Shown here: positions 10,601 through 19,190 of the stretch, one piece after another
Position numbering within the stretch: the first letter of the stretch is position 1
Layout of the letters: each line of letters starts with the position of its first letter
Origin: Lactobacillus sp. ESL0785
GTDB lineage: Bacteria > Bacillota > Bacilli > Lactobacillales > Lactobacillaceae
Direction: 5' to 3'
Length of the DNA stretch: 64,000 bases
Assembly (NCBI RefSeq): GCF_029395455.1
Contig: NZ_CP113916.1
Location: forward strand, 1,116,001 to 1,180,000
Translations under genes and position numbers: made by a program
The notes under the pieces: generated by a model
What the model was told of the DNA's origin: nothing
What the model saw: only the letters and a program-made list of their open reading frames with translations
Databases searched by the model: none

Positions 10601-10862
10601 GCAAAATTGCATCTGGATATTCTTGACGAATAATTCGCGAAACTGCATCAACTGTCAATGGTTCAAGATAAACCTTGTCGGCAATTGCCGTATCCGTCAT
10701 AATCGTTGCTGGATTGGAATTAACCAGCACAACTTCATAACCTTCTTCACGCAAAGCTAAACATGCCTGCGTTCCCGAATAGTCAAATTCTGCGGCTTGA
10801 CCAATAATTATTGGGCCCGAGCCGATGACCATAATTTTATGAATATCTGTTCTTTTAGGCAT
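7680..10862 (-). CDS. carB: Carbamoyl-phosphate synthase large subunit
   Basis: CarB uses ammonia from CarA, bicarbonate and two ATP to make carbamoyl phosphate, the first step of pyrimidine synthesis. It has two homologous ATP-grasp halves. Each begins with a glycine-rich motif ([12 protein letters not shown] near the N-terminus, [13 protein letters not shown] near the middle), with an oligomerisation segment between and a C-terminal MGS-like allosteric domain. An ATG at 10862 gives 1060 residues. The frame extends to 10889, but [10 protein letters not shown] is the family start and the carA stop overlaps it by 8 bases (ATGCCTAA), a coupled junction. It is the last gene of pyrR-B-C-carA-carB and so falls under PyrR attenuation. 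Confidence 0.97.
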   Translation of the reverse strand: MPKRTDIHKIMVIGSGPIIIGQAAEFDYSGTQACLALREEGYEVVLVNSNPATIMTDTAIADKVYLEPLTVDAVSRIIRQEYPDAILPTLGGQVGLNMALSLAKSGILQELGIELLGTKLASIEQAEDREKFKQLCQQLGEPVPPSKSVKTVAEALAFGDEIGYPIIVRPAFTMGGTGGGICNDHDELARVAKNGLELSPVTECLVEKSIAGYKEIEFEVMRDHADNTMIVCCMENFDPVGIHTGDSIVFSPSQTLSDKEYQMLRDCSLRLIRALKIEGGCNVQLALDPNSFNYDVIEVNPRVSRSSALASKATGYPIAKMAAKIAVGLTLDEIKNPVTGTTFAEFEPSLDYVVCKIPRWPFDKFPKANRELSTQMKATGEVMAIGRTAEEAFQKAVRSLEIDQKDFYSADAHKASDEDLEQKLVKAQDDRLFYLAEAFRRGYSMTDVHELTKINFYFLDIVRHIVDMEKTIGAHPDDITVLKTAKKYGFSDQTIGKLWHQTPEQVRQLRKKHGIVPVYKMVDTCAAEFASQTPYFYSTYDLENESQRDHKKSVLVIGSGPIRIGQGVEFDYATVHCVKALQKMGYEAIVINSNPETVSTDFSISDKLYFEPLTLEDVLNVCDLEQPEGIIIQFGGQTSINLAAGLEEHGIKVLGTSVKDLNRAEDRELFDQAVKELHLKQPQGITATTHAGVIQAATKLGYPVLVRPSYVLGGKAMAIVYSQDELEDYLQDHVDIASSHPILVDDYLDGRECDVDAICDGEQVLIPGIMEHIEHAGVHSGDSMAVYPAQTFSIEIKQKIVKLTKELALKLNCHGIMNLQLIERNNEIYIIEVNPRASRTVPFLSKITGIEMAQVATRVIMGQSLRSQGYAAGLAPEPKLVSVKAPVFSFSKLADVDSYLGPEMKSTGEVMGSDVSFPKALYKAFAGAGMQIPDSGNVLLTIEDSDKEAILPLAQKFAQIGYRIFATSGTAAFLQKYNLHVTLLSKIHEPADNNLLAILRSGQIDLVINTMGHDLAKNSDGFIIRQTAIQQNVPLITSLDTARALLTALANRSFLTTSLK

Positions 10863-11940
10863 GTTGACTAATTTCCTTTCTTTGATCAATCATTTGCATA
10901 AAGTAGTCAAAAATCCCTTGCTGATCGTGTGGTCCAGGAGTTGCATCCGGATGAAACTGCACTGAAAATGCTGGATACTTCTTATGCCGCAGACCTTCAA
11001 TTGTACCGTCATTAACTTCAACATGGGTTACCATCAGGTCAGTTGCCGCAATTGATTCTGACTTAACCGCATAACCATGATTTTGCGAGCTAAAGCCAAT
11101 ATTACCTGTCGCAATTTCGCGAACTGGATGATTAAGTCCTCGGTGACCAAATTTCATTTTGAATGTCTTGGCACCATTAGCCAAAGCAAAAACTTGATGT
11201 CCCATACAGATCCCCATTAACGGCAAATGCTGCTCAACTTGCCGCACCATTGTTGCAGCACTCGACATTTCCTCAGGATTACCGGGACCATTAGAAAGCA
11301 ATACTCCATCTGGATGCAAGCTTAAGATACGCTCGGCTGTGATATTATAAGGTACAACGATACAGTTACAATCACGCTGTGCTAGTTCGCGCAAGATACT
11401 ATTTTTAATGCCAAAGTCAACTACTACAATATTACGTTTAGAACCGGGAACTGGGTACGAATGGGTTGTTGAAACTCGGCTAACTGCTCCCTTAGTTAAA
11501 TTTTCTTTTTGCAAAGTTTGAACAATTTTAGCTGCCTCAGTCGCAGAATTAGCAATCTGACCGCGCATGGTGCCGTGCAGTCGCAATTTTTTAACTAAAG
11601 CACGTGTATCAATTCCTTGAATACCGGGAATATTTAATTTTTTAAGAAAATCTGGCAAGGTTGTCTGCATTCGCCAGTTATCAGGATGATGCGCCACTTG
11701 ATGACAAATCACGCCCTTAATCCCCGGCTCAAGCGATTCATAATCTGCTAATGTAATGCCATAATTACCAATTAAGGGGTTAGTAAAGACCAAAATCTGA
11801 TCAGCATAAGATTGATCCGTAATGGCTTCCTGATAACCTGTCATCCCTGTTGTGAAGACAACTTCGCCTTTTGCTTCACCTGCAGCGCCGAAACCTTCAC
11901 CCTGATAGATACTGCCATCTTCTAAAATCAGATACTTCAT
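10855..11940 (-). CDS. carA: Carbamoyl-phosphate synthase small (glutaminase) subunit
   Basis: CarA hydrolyses glutamine and passes ammonia to CarB. The 361-residue protein has the CarA-specific N-terminal domain and a class I glutamine amidotransferase domain with the nucleophile in GICMGHQ. The catalytic histidine motif reads [11 protein letters not shown]: where most CarA proteins have His-Pro-Glu, this one has His-Pro-Asp (the codon is GAT, read directly). Aspartate may still polarise the histidine, so activity is likely but not certain. The ATG overlaps the pyrC stop by one base and the 3' end overlaps carB by 8 bases, so all are translated as a tight operon. Confidence 0.95.
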   Translation of the reverse strand: MKYLILEDGSIYQGEGFGAAGEAKGEVVFTTGMTGYQEAITDQSYADQILVFTNPLIGNYGITLADYESLEPGIKGVICHQVAHHPDNWRMQTTLPDFLKKLNIPGIQGIDTRALVKKLRLHGTMRGQIANSATEAAKIVQTLQKENLTKGAVSRVSTTHSYPVPGSKRNIVVVDFGIKNSILRELAQRDCNCIVVPYNITAERILSLHPDGVLLSNGPGNPEEMSSAATMVRQVEQHLPLMGICMGHQVFALANGAKTFKMKFGHRGLNHPVREIATGNIGFSSQNHGYAVKSESIAATDLMVTHVEVNDGTIEGLRHKKYPAFSVQFHPDATPGPHDQQGIFDYFMQMIDQRKEISQHA

Positions 11941-13214
11941 TATTGCTCCTTTGCTTGATAAACTACACGCCCAGCAACCATTGTCATCATTGTTGAACCG
12001 TAGACAGTGTCACCGGTAAACGGAGTGTTACAACTTTTTGAAAAGTAGTCCTGCTGACGCCATTTTTTCTTAGTCTGTAAGTCAAAAATGGCAATATCGG
12101 CTGGTTCGCCAATTGCAATCCTACCTGCATGTTGTAAATTGAAAACTGTCGCTGGCTTAATTGTTAACCAAGCTAGTACTTGCGTTAAACTGCAATGACC
12201 CTTCTTGACTAGCTGCGTATAAAGCTCACTAAAAGCAGTTTCACTGCCGGTAATGCCAAAAGCTGCTTGGGCAAAATCCCCAGCTTTATCCTGCCGGGTA
12301 TGTGGCGCATGATCGGTGGCAATCATGTCAATTGTGCCATCGAGCAGTCCGGCAATTAACGCTTGCTGGTCTTTCCTTGACCTTAACGGCGGGTTCATCT
12401 TAAAATTACTATCATTTTGCGCAATATCATTTTCTGTTAATAACAAATGATGCGGCGCTGCTTCACAAGTAACATGTACGCCACGCTTTTTGGCAATTCT
12501 GATTAAGTCAACGCTGGTTTTAGTTGAAACGTGACAAACATGATAATGCACACCAGTCTTAGCAGCTAATAACAAGTCACGAGCAATTTGCGTGGTTTCC
12601 GCTAATTCCGTAATCGGTCGCAAGTTAAATTCTGTTGCCTTGGGGCCATTATTGATTACTCCAAGATCAAAAAGAGTGTCATCTTGAGCATGTTCGGCAA
12701 TGATTAAATGATTGTCTTTTGCCTGCTGCATCGCCCGGTACATCGTTTGTGCATTCTGGACACCTTTGCCGTCATTACTTAAAGCAATTGCCCCAGCTTT
12801 TTTTAAACCAGCATAATCAGTAAGCGTATCGCTAGTTTCATCAACTGTAATTGGGCCGTATTGTAAAACATGAACGATACCATTCTGTTCATTATTAGTT
12901 ACCATCTTTTGCAGTAATTCCTCGGTATTAGGAACTGGCACTACATTAGGCATTGCCGCGGTAGTTGTAAAACCGCCATGAGCTGCAGCCAGCGTCCCCG
13001 AATGAACATTTTCCTTTGCCGTTTGACCAGGATCACGATAATGAACGTGCATGTCGATTAACCCTGGACTAACCAACTTATCTTGCGCGTCAATGACTTG
13101 TTCAGCAGTCAAATCTTGACCAATAGCACTAATATAGCCATTTTCAATTAAAATATCGCACTGGGTAAGCCGGTTATCCAAATATACCTGACCATTTTTA
13201 ATAACCAGAGCCAT
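11940..13214 (-). CDS. pyrC: Dihydroorotase
   Basis: PyrC closes N-carbamoyl-aspartate to dihydroorotate. The 424-residue length and motifs match the class I, zinc-dependent family of Gram-positive bacteria. DMHVHYRDPG near residue 55 supplies the first metal-binding histidines. Further histidines lie in EHAQ and HVCHVST, and the conserved acidic motif is MIATDHAPHT near residue 300. The ATG is preceded by an excellent GGAGG and overlaps the pyrB stop by one base. It is in the middle of the PyrR-controlled operon. Nothing is missing. Confidence 0.96.
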   Translation of the reverse strand: MALVIKNGQVYLDNRLTQCDILIENGYISAIGQDLTAEQVIDAQDKLVSPGLIDMHVHYRDPGQTAKENVHSGTLAAAHGGFTTTAAMPNVVPVPNTEELLQKMVTNNEQNGIVHVLQYGPITVDETSDTLTDYAGLKKAGAIALSNDGKGVQNAQTMYRAMQQAKDNHLIIAEHAQDDTLFDLGVINNGPKATEFNLRPITELAETTQIARDLLLAAKTGVHYHVCHVSTKTSVDLIRIAKKRGVHVTCEAAPHHLLLTENDIAQNDSNFKMNPPLRSRKDQQALIAGLLDGTIDMIATDHAPHTRQDKAGDFAQAAFGITGSETAFSELYTQLVKKGHCSLTQVLAWLTIKPATVFNLQHAGRIAIGEPADIAIFDLQTKKKWRQQDYFSKSCNTPFTGDTVYGSTMMTMVAGRVVYQAKEQ

Positions 13215-14170
13215 TATTCTAGTCCTCCTAACCGACGACCTCGCATTACGGCTTCAATCATTGCCATACGCATAAAGACACCATTTTGCATCTGGCGGAC
13301 AAACATACTCTTGGGTGCCTCAACTAATTTGCCAGCCAATTCAACATCATGATTAATTGGACCTGGATGCATAATAATTGTATCCTTTTTTAGTGCATGA
13401 TAACGACGTTCGTTAATACCAAATTGCTCGTGATATTGCTCTGGATCAAACTTACTTTCATTCAGGTCACCCTCATGTCGTTCATGCTGAACTCGCAGTA
13501 GCATCATCACATCAACTTGACTAACCAAATCGTCAAGTGGCGCAAACTGCCCATACTTATCAAACTGCTTATCATACCAATATTCTGGTCCAGAAAAGTA
13601 AACTTGTGCACCAAGCTGAGTTAATAACTCCATATTGCTTTTGGCCACCCGAGAATTTGTAATGTCACCAACGATCGCCACTTTTAAATTTTTAAAATAG
13701 CCAAAATGCTCGTGAATTGTCATCATATCAAGCAGACATTGCGATGGGTGCTGACCACTGCCATCACCAGCATTAATGACACCGATGTCTAAGTGCTGCT
13801 CAGGCTCTAAAGAAATTAACTCATTGTAATATTCATTTTGCGGGTGGCGAATAACCTCAAGGTCAACCCCCAAGGCTGCCATAATCAGCGAGGTATCATA
13901 TAAAGTCTCACCTTTTTTAACTGAACTATGAGCTGGATCAAAGGGAATAACGGTCAAGCCCAATTTACGTTCCGCAATTTCAAAGCTAGTATGAGTTCGG
14001 CTTGAATTTTCAAAAAACATGTTGGTCACATAAACCGGCTTAGCTAATTTTGGTCTAGCCCCACCACGCTTAAAATACTCTGCACGGTCAATCAGGGCGC
14101 GTACTTCATCTGCCTGCAAACCAGCTACACTAACAAAATGCGGCAAACTAACTAAATTATAATTTTTCAT
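13214..14170 (-). CDS. pyrB: Aspartate carbamoyltransferase catalytic subunit
   Basis: PyrB joins carbamoyl phosphate and aspartate, the committed step of pyrimidine synthesis. The 318-residue protein has the carbamoyl-phosphate loop [11 protein letters not shown] near residue 55 (SSRT where many have STRT). It also has HPSQCLLD in the second half of the active site and [10 protein letters not shown] near residue 230 in the aspartate domain. No regulatory pyrI gene follows, as is usual in Firmicutes. It is the first structural gene after pyrR, separated from it by a PyrR-responsive attenuator at 14205-14312, so its expression is set apart from that of pyrR. Confidence 0.96.
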   Translation of the reverse strand: MKNYNLVSLPHFVSVAGLQADEVRALIDRAEYFKRGGARPKLAKPVYVTNMFFENSSRTHTSFEIAERKLGLTVIPFDPAHSSVKKGETLYDTSLIMAALGVDLEVIRHPQNEYYNELISLEPEQHLDIGVINAGDGSGQHPSQCLLDMMTIHEHFGYFKNLKVAIVGDITNSRVAKSNMELLTQLGAQVYFSGPEYWYDKQFDKYGQFAPLDDLVSQVDVMMLLRVQHERHEGDLNESKFDPEQYHEQFGINERRYHALKKDTIIMHPGPINHDVELAGKLVEAPKSMFVRQMQNGVFMRMAMIEAVMRGRRLGGLE

Positions 14171-14204
14171 GATCTAAACCCTTTCTTTAAGATACAAAAA
14201 AAGA

Positions 14205-14312
14205 TACAAAAAAACCTGAAGCATTTAGATTGCTCCAGGTTAATCAAAAGGGATTTTTGGCCTATTTTAAGATACTCCAAAAGAACTCAAACCCTTCTGA
14301 CCCTCTCTGGAG
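14205..14312 (-). promoter_or_regulatory. PyrR-responsive attenuator in the pyrR-pyrB gap
   Basis: Read on the minus strand, the leader carries CCAGAGAGGG (14301-14310), the core of the PyrR-binding anti-antiterminator. About 60 bases further on is a terminator: stem AACCTGGAGC/GCTTCAGGTT (14213-14241) followed by seven or more T. In known PyrR systems, UMP-bound PyrR stabilises the binding loop and lets the terminator form. Just after it, TTTTTTTGTATC occurs twice in tandem (14187-14212), the second copy partly forming the T-run. Confidence 0.85.
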
Positions 14313-14352
14313 TCAATTAAATGGTTGAATGATTAAATTAACTTAACTTATA

Positions 14353-14910
<558 letters not shown>

Positions 14911-14920
14911 TCATATCCCT

Positions 14921-14987
14921 AAAATAAAAGCACCTAGTCGAGAAACTAGGCGCTAACTTGTGATTGCCTTGCTAGCCTCTCTGGACT
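14921..14987 (-). promoter_or_regulatory. PyrR-responsive attenuator upstream of pyrR
   Basis: AGTCCAGAGAGGCTAGC (14971-14987, minus strand) is a near-canonical PyrR-binding element. The terminator stem GCGCCTAGT/ACTAGGTGC (14929-14953) is followed by TTTTATTTT. GCTAGC of the binding element can pair with GTTAGC at the foot of the terminator, and GAGA with TCTC in its loop. That makes the alternative antiterminator fold. Confidence 0.88.
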
Positions 14988-15008
14988 AATTAAAGGAATA
15001 TTAAGTTA

Positions 15009-15037
15009 AATATACGAACAATTATGATAATTGTCAA
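15009..15037 (-). promoter_or_regulatory. Promoter of the pyrR-B-C-carA-carB operon
   Basis: A perfect TTGACA (15032-15037) and TATATT (15009-15014) are spaced 17 bp apart on the minus strand, just before the PyrR attenuator. The operon therefore starts independently of pyrD, which ends at 15047. Confidence 0.85.
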
Positions 15038-15046
15038 ATTAAATTT

Positions 15047-15970
15047 TTAATTAAATTGAGCTTGACCGACAAGATCATTGATATCACTAACACCCAATTT
15101 ATTTAATAATGCTGGCAATTTTTGAATAATATGCTGGCAGACTAAGTCATCATGAAAATGTGCACTACCAACGGCCACAGCACTGGCTCCTGCCAACATA
15201 AATTCAACCACATCTTCAGCGCTTGCAATCCCGCCCATCCCAATAATTGGCAGCTTGGTTGCCTGATATACCTGATGAACCTGATATAGAGCCAGCGGCT
15301 TAATACAACTACCTGAAAGTCCACCAACATTGTTACCTAAAAATGGCTTACGCGTTTCAAGATTTATCCGCAAACCCATCACTGTATTAATCAGGGACAA
15401 GCCAGCGGCGCCACCACTCTCGGCAGCACGAGCAATCTCAGTAATATCAGTTACGTTCGGAGTTAATTTGACATAAATTGGCACCTTAACTACTTGCTTA
15501 ATGGCAGTTGTCAGCTGCTCAACCAATTCCGGATGAACGCCAAAGGTCATGCCGCCGCGAGCCACATTAGGACAAGAAAAATTAAGTTCCAGTGCATCTA
15601 CTAGACCAGATGCAGACAATTCTTTTGCTACCTGAACATAGTCGGACTCAGTACTGCCGCCAACACTTGCAACAATTGGTAAGTTTGGATATTGCTGCCG
15701 CAAACGCGGTATTTTTTCACTGACAACCTTGCTAACTCCAGGATTAGTTAACCCTACCGAATTTAAAACACCAGATTCTAAAACCGCAATTTGCGGCTGC
15801 GGATTACCAAGGCGAGCTAATGGCGTCGTTGTTTTTAGTACCAATGCTCCTAACTCATTTAAGTCAAACTTACTAGCAGCAGGAACATCGCCAAAGCCGA
15901 AAGTGCCACTTGCCGGCATCACCGGATTTTTCAAGTTTAGACCGGGTAATTTTACACTAAGATTAGTCAT
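15047..15970 (-). CDS. pyrD: Dihydroorotate dehydrogenase, class 1B catalytic subunit
   Basis: PyrD oxidises dihydroorotate to orotate with FMN. The 307-residue protein belongs to class 1B by sequence: [20 protein letters not shown] at the N-terminus, [13 protein letters not shown] with the catalytic Cys near residue 130, and [11 protein letters not shown] in the phosphate-binding region. The frame extends four codons upstream, but there ATGGAGGTAAAG is itself the ribosome site, so the ATG at 15970 is the start. Class 1B enzymes normally pair with PyrK (FAD, Fe-S) to pass electrons to NAD. No pyrK is in this window, so the electron acceptor is open. Its own promoter precedes it and no PyrR leader is visible. 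Confidence 0.93.
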   Translation of the reverse strand: MTNLSVKLPGLNLKNPVMPASGTFGFGDVPAASKFDLNELGALVLKTTTPLARLGNPQPQIAVLESGVLNSVGLTNPGVSKVVSEKIPRLRQQYPNLPIVASVGGSTESDYVQVAKELSASGLVDALELNFSCPNVARGGMTFGVHPELVEQLTTAIKQVVKVPIYVKLTPNVTDITEIARAAESGGAAGLSLINTVMGLRINLETRKPFLGNNVGGLSGSCIKPLALYQVHQVYQATKLPIIGMGGIASAEDVVEFMLAGASAVAVGSAHFHDDLVCQHIIQKLPALLNKLGVSDINDLVGQAQFN

Positions 15971-16022
15971 CTTTACCTCCAAAAATGTATGCTCACAGAC
16001 ATTACAATTATTTTTGCAGTTT

Positions 16023-16050
16023 ATTTTACACGTTTTTAATTATTTGCCAA
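16023..16050 (-). promoter_or_regulatory. Probable pyrD promoter
   Basis: TTGGCA (16045-16050) and TAAAAT (16023-16028) are spaced 16 bp apart on the minus strand. The roughly 45-base leader that follows shows neither a PyrR-binding motif nor a terminator, unlike the other pyr units. Confidence 0.55.
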
Positions 16051-16060
16051 GATTTAATTT

Positions 16061-16918
16061 TTATTTCAGTTTAACATCCCACACAGCCTGCTGCATTGAA
16101 CCATAAAATTTACGATAAAGTTTCTTAGTTTCTGCAGTTTGGTAACATTTTACAACATCTTGATAGTCAGGATCGTTTTTCTTAGCCGCGGTAGTACAAA
16201 TATTATTAATTGCTCCTGCTGACTCTTTATTAATTGGCTCAACATAAATAGTTTCTTTTGGGCCAAGACCAGCTGGCACGGCAAAATCATTATTAACAAT
16301 TACAGCATCAACCGAATTAATAATCCGCGCACACTGCTCGTCACTGACTTCTTTAATCTTGATATGATGAGGATTACTTGTAATATCCGCAACTGTTTTC
16401 AATTTTTTACCTGCAGTCAACCGGATTAACTTAGCATTTTTTAAAACATGAAGTGCTCGTGACTCAGTTGCGGCATCATTAGGAATCGCAATCGTGGCAC
16501 CTTGCGGCAACTGACTTAACTTGTGATACTTTTTGGAATATAGCCGAATGGGCGCAATATAGGTTTTACCAATTGAAACAATGTTGGCATGGTTGGCCTT
16601 GGACCAAGTATGCATAAACGTTGTTGTCTGAATTGCATTTAGATCAATTTCACCATCACGCAAGGCCTTGTTCGGTTGATTATAATCCGTAAAAACTTTG
16701 GTCTTAACGATAATGTTATAATCACGCTTGGCCTTTTGCGCAACATGCTGCCAAATTACTTGTTCAGAATTACTTTCGCCGACAACACCAATCGTCACTA
16801 CTCGCTGCTTGGGTGTATTATTAGAAATGCCTGGGCCGAAGCTAAACCAGCCGGCAACGAGCAAAACTAAAATAATAATTGACCAAGTAATAATATGTTT
16901 CTTTCGCTTCTTACTCAT
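16061..16918 (-). CDS. Orphan NlpA/MetQ-family substrate-binding protein, membrane-anchored
   Basis: The 285-residue protein belongs to the NlpA/MetQ family, which binds methionine or related amino acids outside the cell for ABC import. The N-terminus is MSKKRKKHIITW followed by a hydrophobic stretch (about residues 10-28) with no cysteine. It therefore has no lipobox and is probably held by an uncleaved helix. Family features include VTIGVVGESNSEQ, the TFMHTW segment and IAIPNDAATESRAL. No ATPase or permease gene is adjacent, so it must share a transporter encoded elsewhere or do something else. It sits between pyrD and pyrF with no visible link to pyrimidines. The exact ligand is unknown. 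Confidence 0.82.
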   Translation of the reverse strand: MSKKRKKHIITWSIIILVLLVAGWFSFGPGISNNTPKQRVVTIGVVGESNSEQVIWQHVAQKAKRDYNIIVKTKVFTDYNQPNKALRDGEIDLNAIQTTTFMHTWSKANHANIVSIGKTYIAPIRLYSKKYHKLSQLPQGATIAIPNDAATESRALHVLKNAKLIRLTAGKKLKTVADITSNPHHIKIKEVSDEQCARIINSVDAVIVNNDFAVPAGLGPKETIYVEPINKESAGAINNICTTAAKKNDPDYQDVVKCYQTAETKKLYRKFYGSMQQAVWDVKLK

Positions 16919-17021
16919 TTTTTATTCCTTTTCTTAATAAAAAATTCACCTGAATTTATAATAATTATACCAAAATAAACTACTAGAATTAACATTTATT
17001 AAAATTACTAGCAAGAATTAG

Positions 17022-17050
17022 TTGTCTTTTGAGTAAGATGATGCTAGACT
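17022..17050 (+). promoter_or_regulatory. Promoter of pyrF-pyrE
   Basis: TTGTCT (17022-17027) and TAGACT (17045-17050) are spaced 17 bp apart, about 20 bases before the PyrR-type leader at 17071. Confidence 0.6.
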
Positions 17051-17070
17051 TACTAACAATGAACTTTAAA

Positions 17071-17157
17071 CGGTACAGAGAGACCGCAAGTTAAACATGA
17101 CTAAATTACCAAAAAAGTCTATTTTGACGCGCTCTGTGCCAGAATAGACTTTTTTTG
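17071..17157 (+). promoter_or_regulatory. PyrR-responsive attenuator upstream of pyrF
   Basis: CGGTACAGAGAGACCG (17071-17086) is a PyrR-binding type hairpin with the CAGAGAG core. A terminator follows: AGTCTATT (17116-17123) with AATAGACT (17143-17150) and seven T. GGTACAGAG (17072-17080) is complementary over nine pairs, one of them G-U, to CTCTGTGCC (17132-17140) in the terminator loop, giving the exclusive antiterminator. This is direct sequence evidence of a three-state switch. Confidence 0.88.
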
Positions 17158-17167
17158 GAGGTTTGCA

Positions 17168-17875
17168 ATGGAAAAAGCAGTTTTCGTCGCCCTAGATTAT
17201 GCTAACGAGCAAGAAGTTGCACAACTTTTGCCAAAGCTTGGTGCAGCGCAAGAAACTTACTTAAAAATTGGTATGGAGCTTTTTTATCATTCTGGAAGTA
17301 CCCTAGTTAAAAAATTAAGCGAACAAGGATACCACATCTTCTTGGATTTAAAATTACATGACATTCCTAACACCGTTTATCATGCTGCCAAGCAATTAGC
17401 TAAGCTTAACGTATTTTGCATTACTATTCATGCCCTAGGTGGGAGTGAAATGATTAAGGCTGCCAAAGACGGCTTAATTGCTGGTACACCAGCTGGTCAA
17501 AGTGTACCTAAACTCTTAGCAGTGACAGAATTAACCTCAATTTCTGATTCAATTCTGCAAGATGAGCAAAATTGTCAACTGCCAATGAATGAACAAGTTG
17601 TAAGCCTTGCCCAAACCGCCCAAAAAGCTGGTGCTGATGGTGTTATCTGTTCGCCACTAGAAGTTGAAAATCTCCGGTCACAAATTGGCTCTGACTTTCT
17701 CTATGTTACGCCGGGAATTAGACCTGCTCAAACTAGTAATGGCGACCAAAAACGTGTCGCTACGCCAAAAGAGGCAAAAGAATACGGTGCCAGCGCAATT
17801 GTTGTTGGTCGCCCGATTACTCAAGCTGCTAATCCACAAATGGCCTATCAAGCAATTAAGAAGGAGTTTAACTAA
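17168..17875 (+). CDS. pyrF: Orotidine-5'-phosphate decarboxylase
   Basis: PyrF makes UMP from OMP, the last step of the pathway. The 235-residue protein is a TIM barrel with the catalytic strand FLDLKLHDIPNTV near residue 60 (Asp-Lys-x-x-Asp site) and the phosphate-binding end IVVGRPITQA near 215. The ATG follows GGAGG. It is the first gene of a two-gene unit with pyrE and is transcribed opposite to the other pyr genes. Control is by the PyrR attenuator just before it. Confidence 0.97.
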   Translation: MEKAVFVALDYANEQEVAQLLPKLGAAQETYLKIGMELFYHSGSTLVKKLSEQGYHIFLDLKLHDIPNTVYHAAKQLAKLNVFCITIHALGGSEMIKAAKDGLIAGTPAGQSVPKLLAVTELTSISDSILQDEQNCQLPMNEQVVSLAQTAQKAGADGVICSPLEVENLRSQIGSDFLYVTPGIRPAQTSNGDQKRVATPKEAKEYGASAIVVGRPITQAANPQMAYQAIKKEFN

Positions 17876-17876
17876 C

Positions 17877-18521
17877 ATGCATCAAGAACAAATTATTGCC
17901 AAATTAATCGCCGAAAAAATCATTACGGTATCACCTAACAAGCCATTCACTTACGCAAGCGGTATGCTTTCACCCATCTATACCGATTTACGCCTGACAG
18001 TCTCTTATCCTGACTTGCGCGATTGGATTGCCAGTGACTTAGCTACCTTAATTAAAGCTAAGTTCCCAGACGTTACAATTATTGGCGGTGTTGCAACTGC
18101 TGGTATTCCTCATGCTGCATTGGTCGCAGCTAAACTTGAATTGCCAATGATTTACGTCCGACCAAAGCCTAAAGATCATGGCAAAGGCCGTCAAATCGAA
18201 GGTCGCTTTACTGACCAAGAAAAAATTGTCTTGATTGATGATTTAATTACCACCGGCGGTTCCGTCTTAAATGCAGTTAAGGCAACCCAAAACGAAGGCG
18301 GCAATGTTATTGGTGTCAGTTCCATTTTTACTTATTATCTACCAGACGCAAAGCAAAATTTTGCGGCAGCCAACGTTGCCTTCAATCCCCTACTTTCTTA
18401 TCCAGAACTGCTAGCAAAAGAAAAAGAATTGAATTACATCACGGAAGCTGAATATGATGCACTTAAAACTTGGCATGAAGACCCTTGGCAATGGGGCAAA
18501 AAATTTAATCAAGATAAGTAA
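17877..18521 (+). CDS. pyrE: Orotate phosphoribosyltransferase
   Basis: PyrE transfers phosphoribose from PRPP to orotate. The 214-residue protein shows the PRPP loop IVLIDDLITTGGSVLNA near residue 120, the orotate site FTYASGMLSPIYTDLR near 25 and the lysine-rich RPKPKDHGKGRQIEG loop. The reading frame is open far upstream into pyrF, but the ATG at 17877 matches the family. It lies one base after the pyrF stop and has AAGGAG inside the end of pyrF. It ends at a strong terminator. Confidence 0.97.
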   Translation: MHQEQIIAKLIAEKIITVSPNKPFTYASGMLSPIYTDLRLTVSYPDLRDWIASDLATLIKAKFPDVTIIGGVATAGIPHAALVAAKLELPMIYVRPKPKDHGKGRQIEGRFTDQEKIVLIDDLITTGGSVLNAVKATQNEGGNVIGVSSIFTYYLPDAKQNFAAANVAFNPLLSYPELLAKEKELNYITEAEYDALKTWHEDPWQWGKKFNQDK

Positions 18522-18531
18522 CTTTAATCCC

Positions 18532-18562
18532 AAAAACACAGGTAAAAATACCTGTGTTTTTT
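18532..18562. terminator. Bidirectional terminator between pyrE and the HXXEE gene
   Basis: AAAAACACAGGTA and TACCTGTGTTTTT form a long stem with A and T flanks. It can serve pyrE on the plus strand and the convergent gene ending at 18561 on the minus strand. Confidence 0.85.
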
Positions 18563-19064
18563 ATCTTTTCCGATTAATAATTTTCTTACCTATTTTAAAG
18601 CAAATTTGTATATTCACAAAAATTAAAACTAGTATTATAACTGAACAATATAAAACAAAAGACCAATTATGTACTGGCATCGCACTTATCCAATAGATAC
18701 TAACTATACTACTAGCTATACCAAAAATAAGTCCTGGTACATAAGATTTAACTATAATTGATTGAATTATATGTCCTAAAATATGGTAGTTATATGCCAA
18801 CATCAGAGATACATAAAATTCTAAGTATGAAATTTTAAGTAACGTAATCCAAGTAATCAATACTAAAATTATATATTCTTCAAATATTGTAAAAATAAAT
18901 GTTGTTGACGATAAATTAAGATATTTTTTCAAATAGTTACCTTTGAACATTTTAGGCACTTTATTATTTATTAGTTTTCTGTAATTCTTAAAGAATAAAA
19001 TTTCTTCTAATTCATGGAACATAAAAACCGTTGGAAATAAGGCAATATATATCCTAAAATCCAT
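18561..19064 (-). CDS. HXXEE-domain membrane protein of unknown function
   Basis: The 167-residue protein has about four hydrophobic helices. It carries the defining HXXEE motif in FMFHELEEILFF near residue 17, then FTIFEEYI near residue 59 and YHILGHIIQS near residue 93. These conserved His and Glu residues in membrane helices resemble a metal or catalytic centre, but no activity is known for the family. The ATG follows AAGGAG. Codon and base use look more AT-rich than the pyr genes next door, as expected of accessory DNA. It stands alone between the pyr region and a permease. Substrate and role cannot be stated. Confidence 0.75.
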   Translation of the reverse strand: MDFRIYIALFPTVFMFHELEEILFFKNYRKLINNKVPKMFKGNYLKKYLNLSSTTFIFTIFEEYIILVLITWITLLKISYLEFYVSLMLAYNYHILGHIIQSIIVKSYVPGLIFGIASSIVSIYWISAMPVHNWSFVLYCSVIILVLIFVNIQICFKIGKKIINRKR

Positions 19065-19134
19065 TATTATTCTCCTTATTTGTTTTATATATTTTTATTA
19101 GAAATTTATCTTGTTTAACTAACTTAGCCATAGC

Positions 19135-19169
19135 AAAATCCCAAAGTTAGTTAAACTAACTTCAGGATT
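19135..19169 (-). terminator. Terminator downstream of the YjeM-like permease gene
   Basis: On the minus strand AATCCTGAAGTTAGTT pairs over 16 positions (two G-U) with AACTAACTTTGGGATT, followed by TTTT. A further copy of AAGTTAGTTAAA at 19113-19124 could form a competing hairpin with part of it. Confidence 0.75.
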
Positions 19170-19190
19170 CAGATCAAATATAGATATTTT

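Noticed and set aside
10862-10889. An upstream start for carB adding nine residues (MIKERKLVN)
   Set aside because: The start at 10862 matches the family N-terminus and gives the 8-base overlap with carA; the longer form lies deeper in carA.
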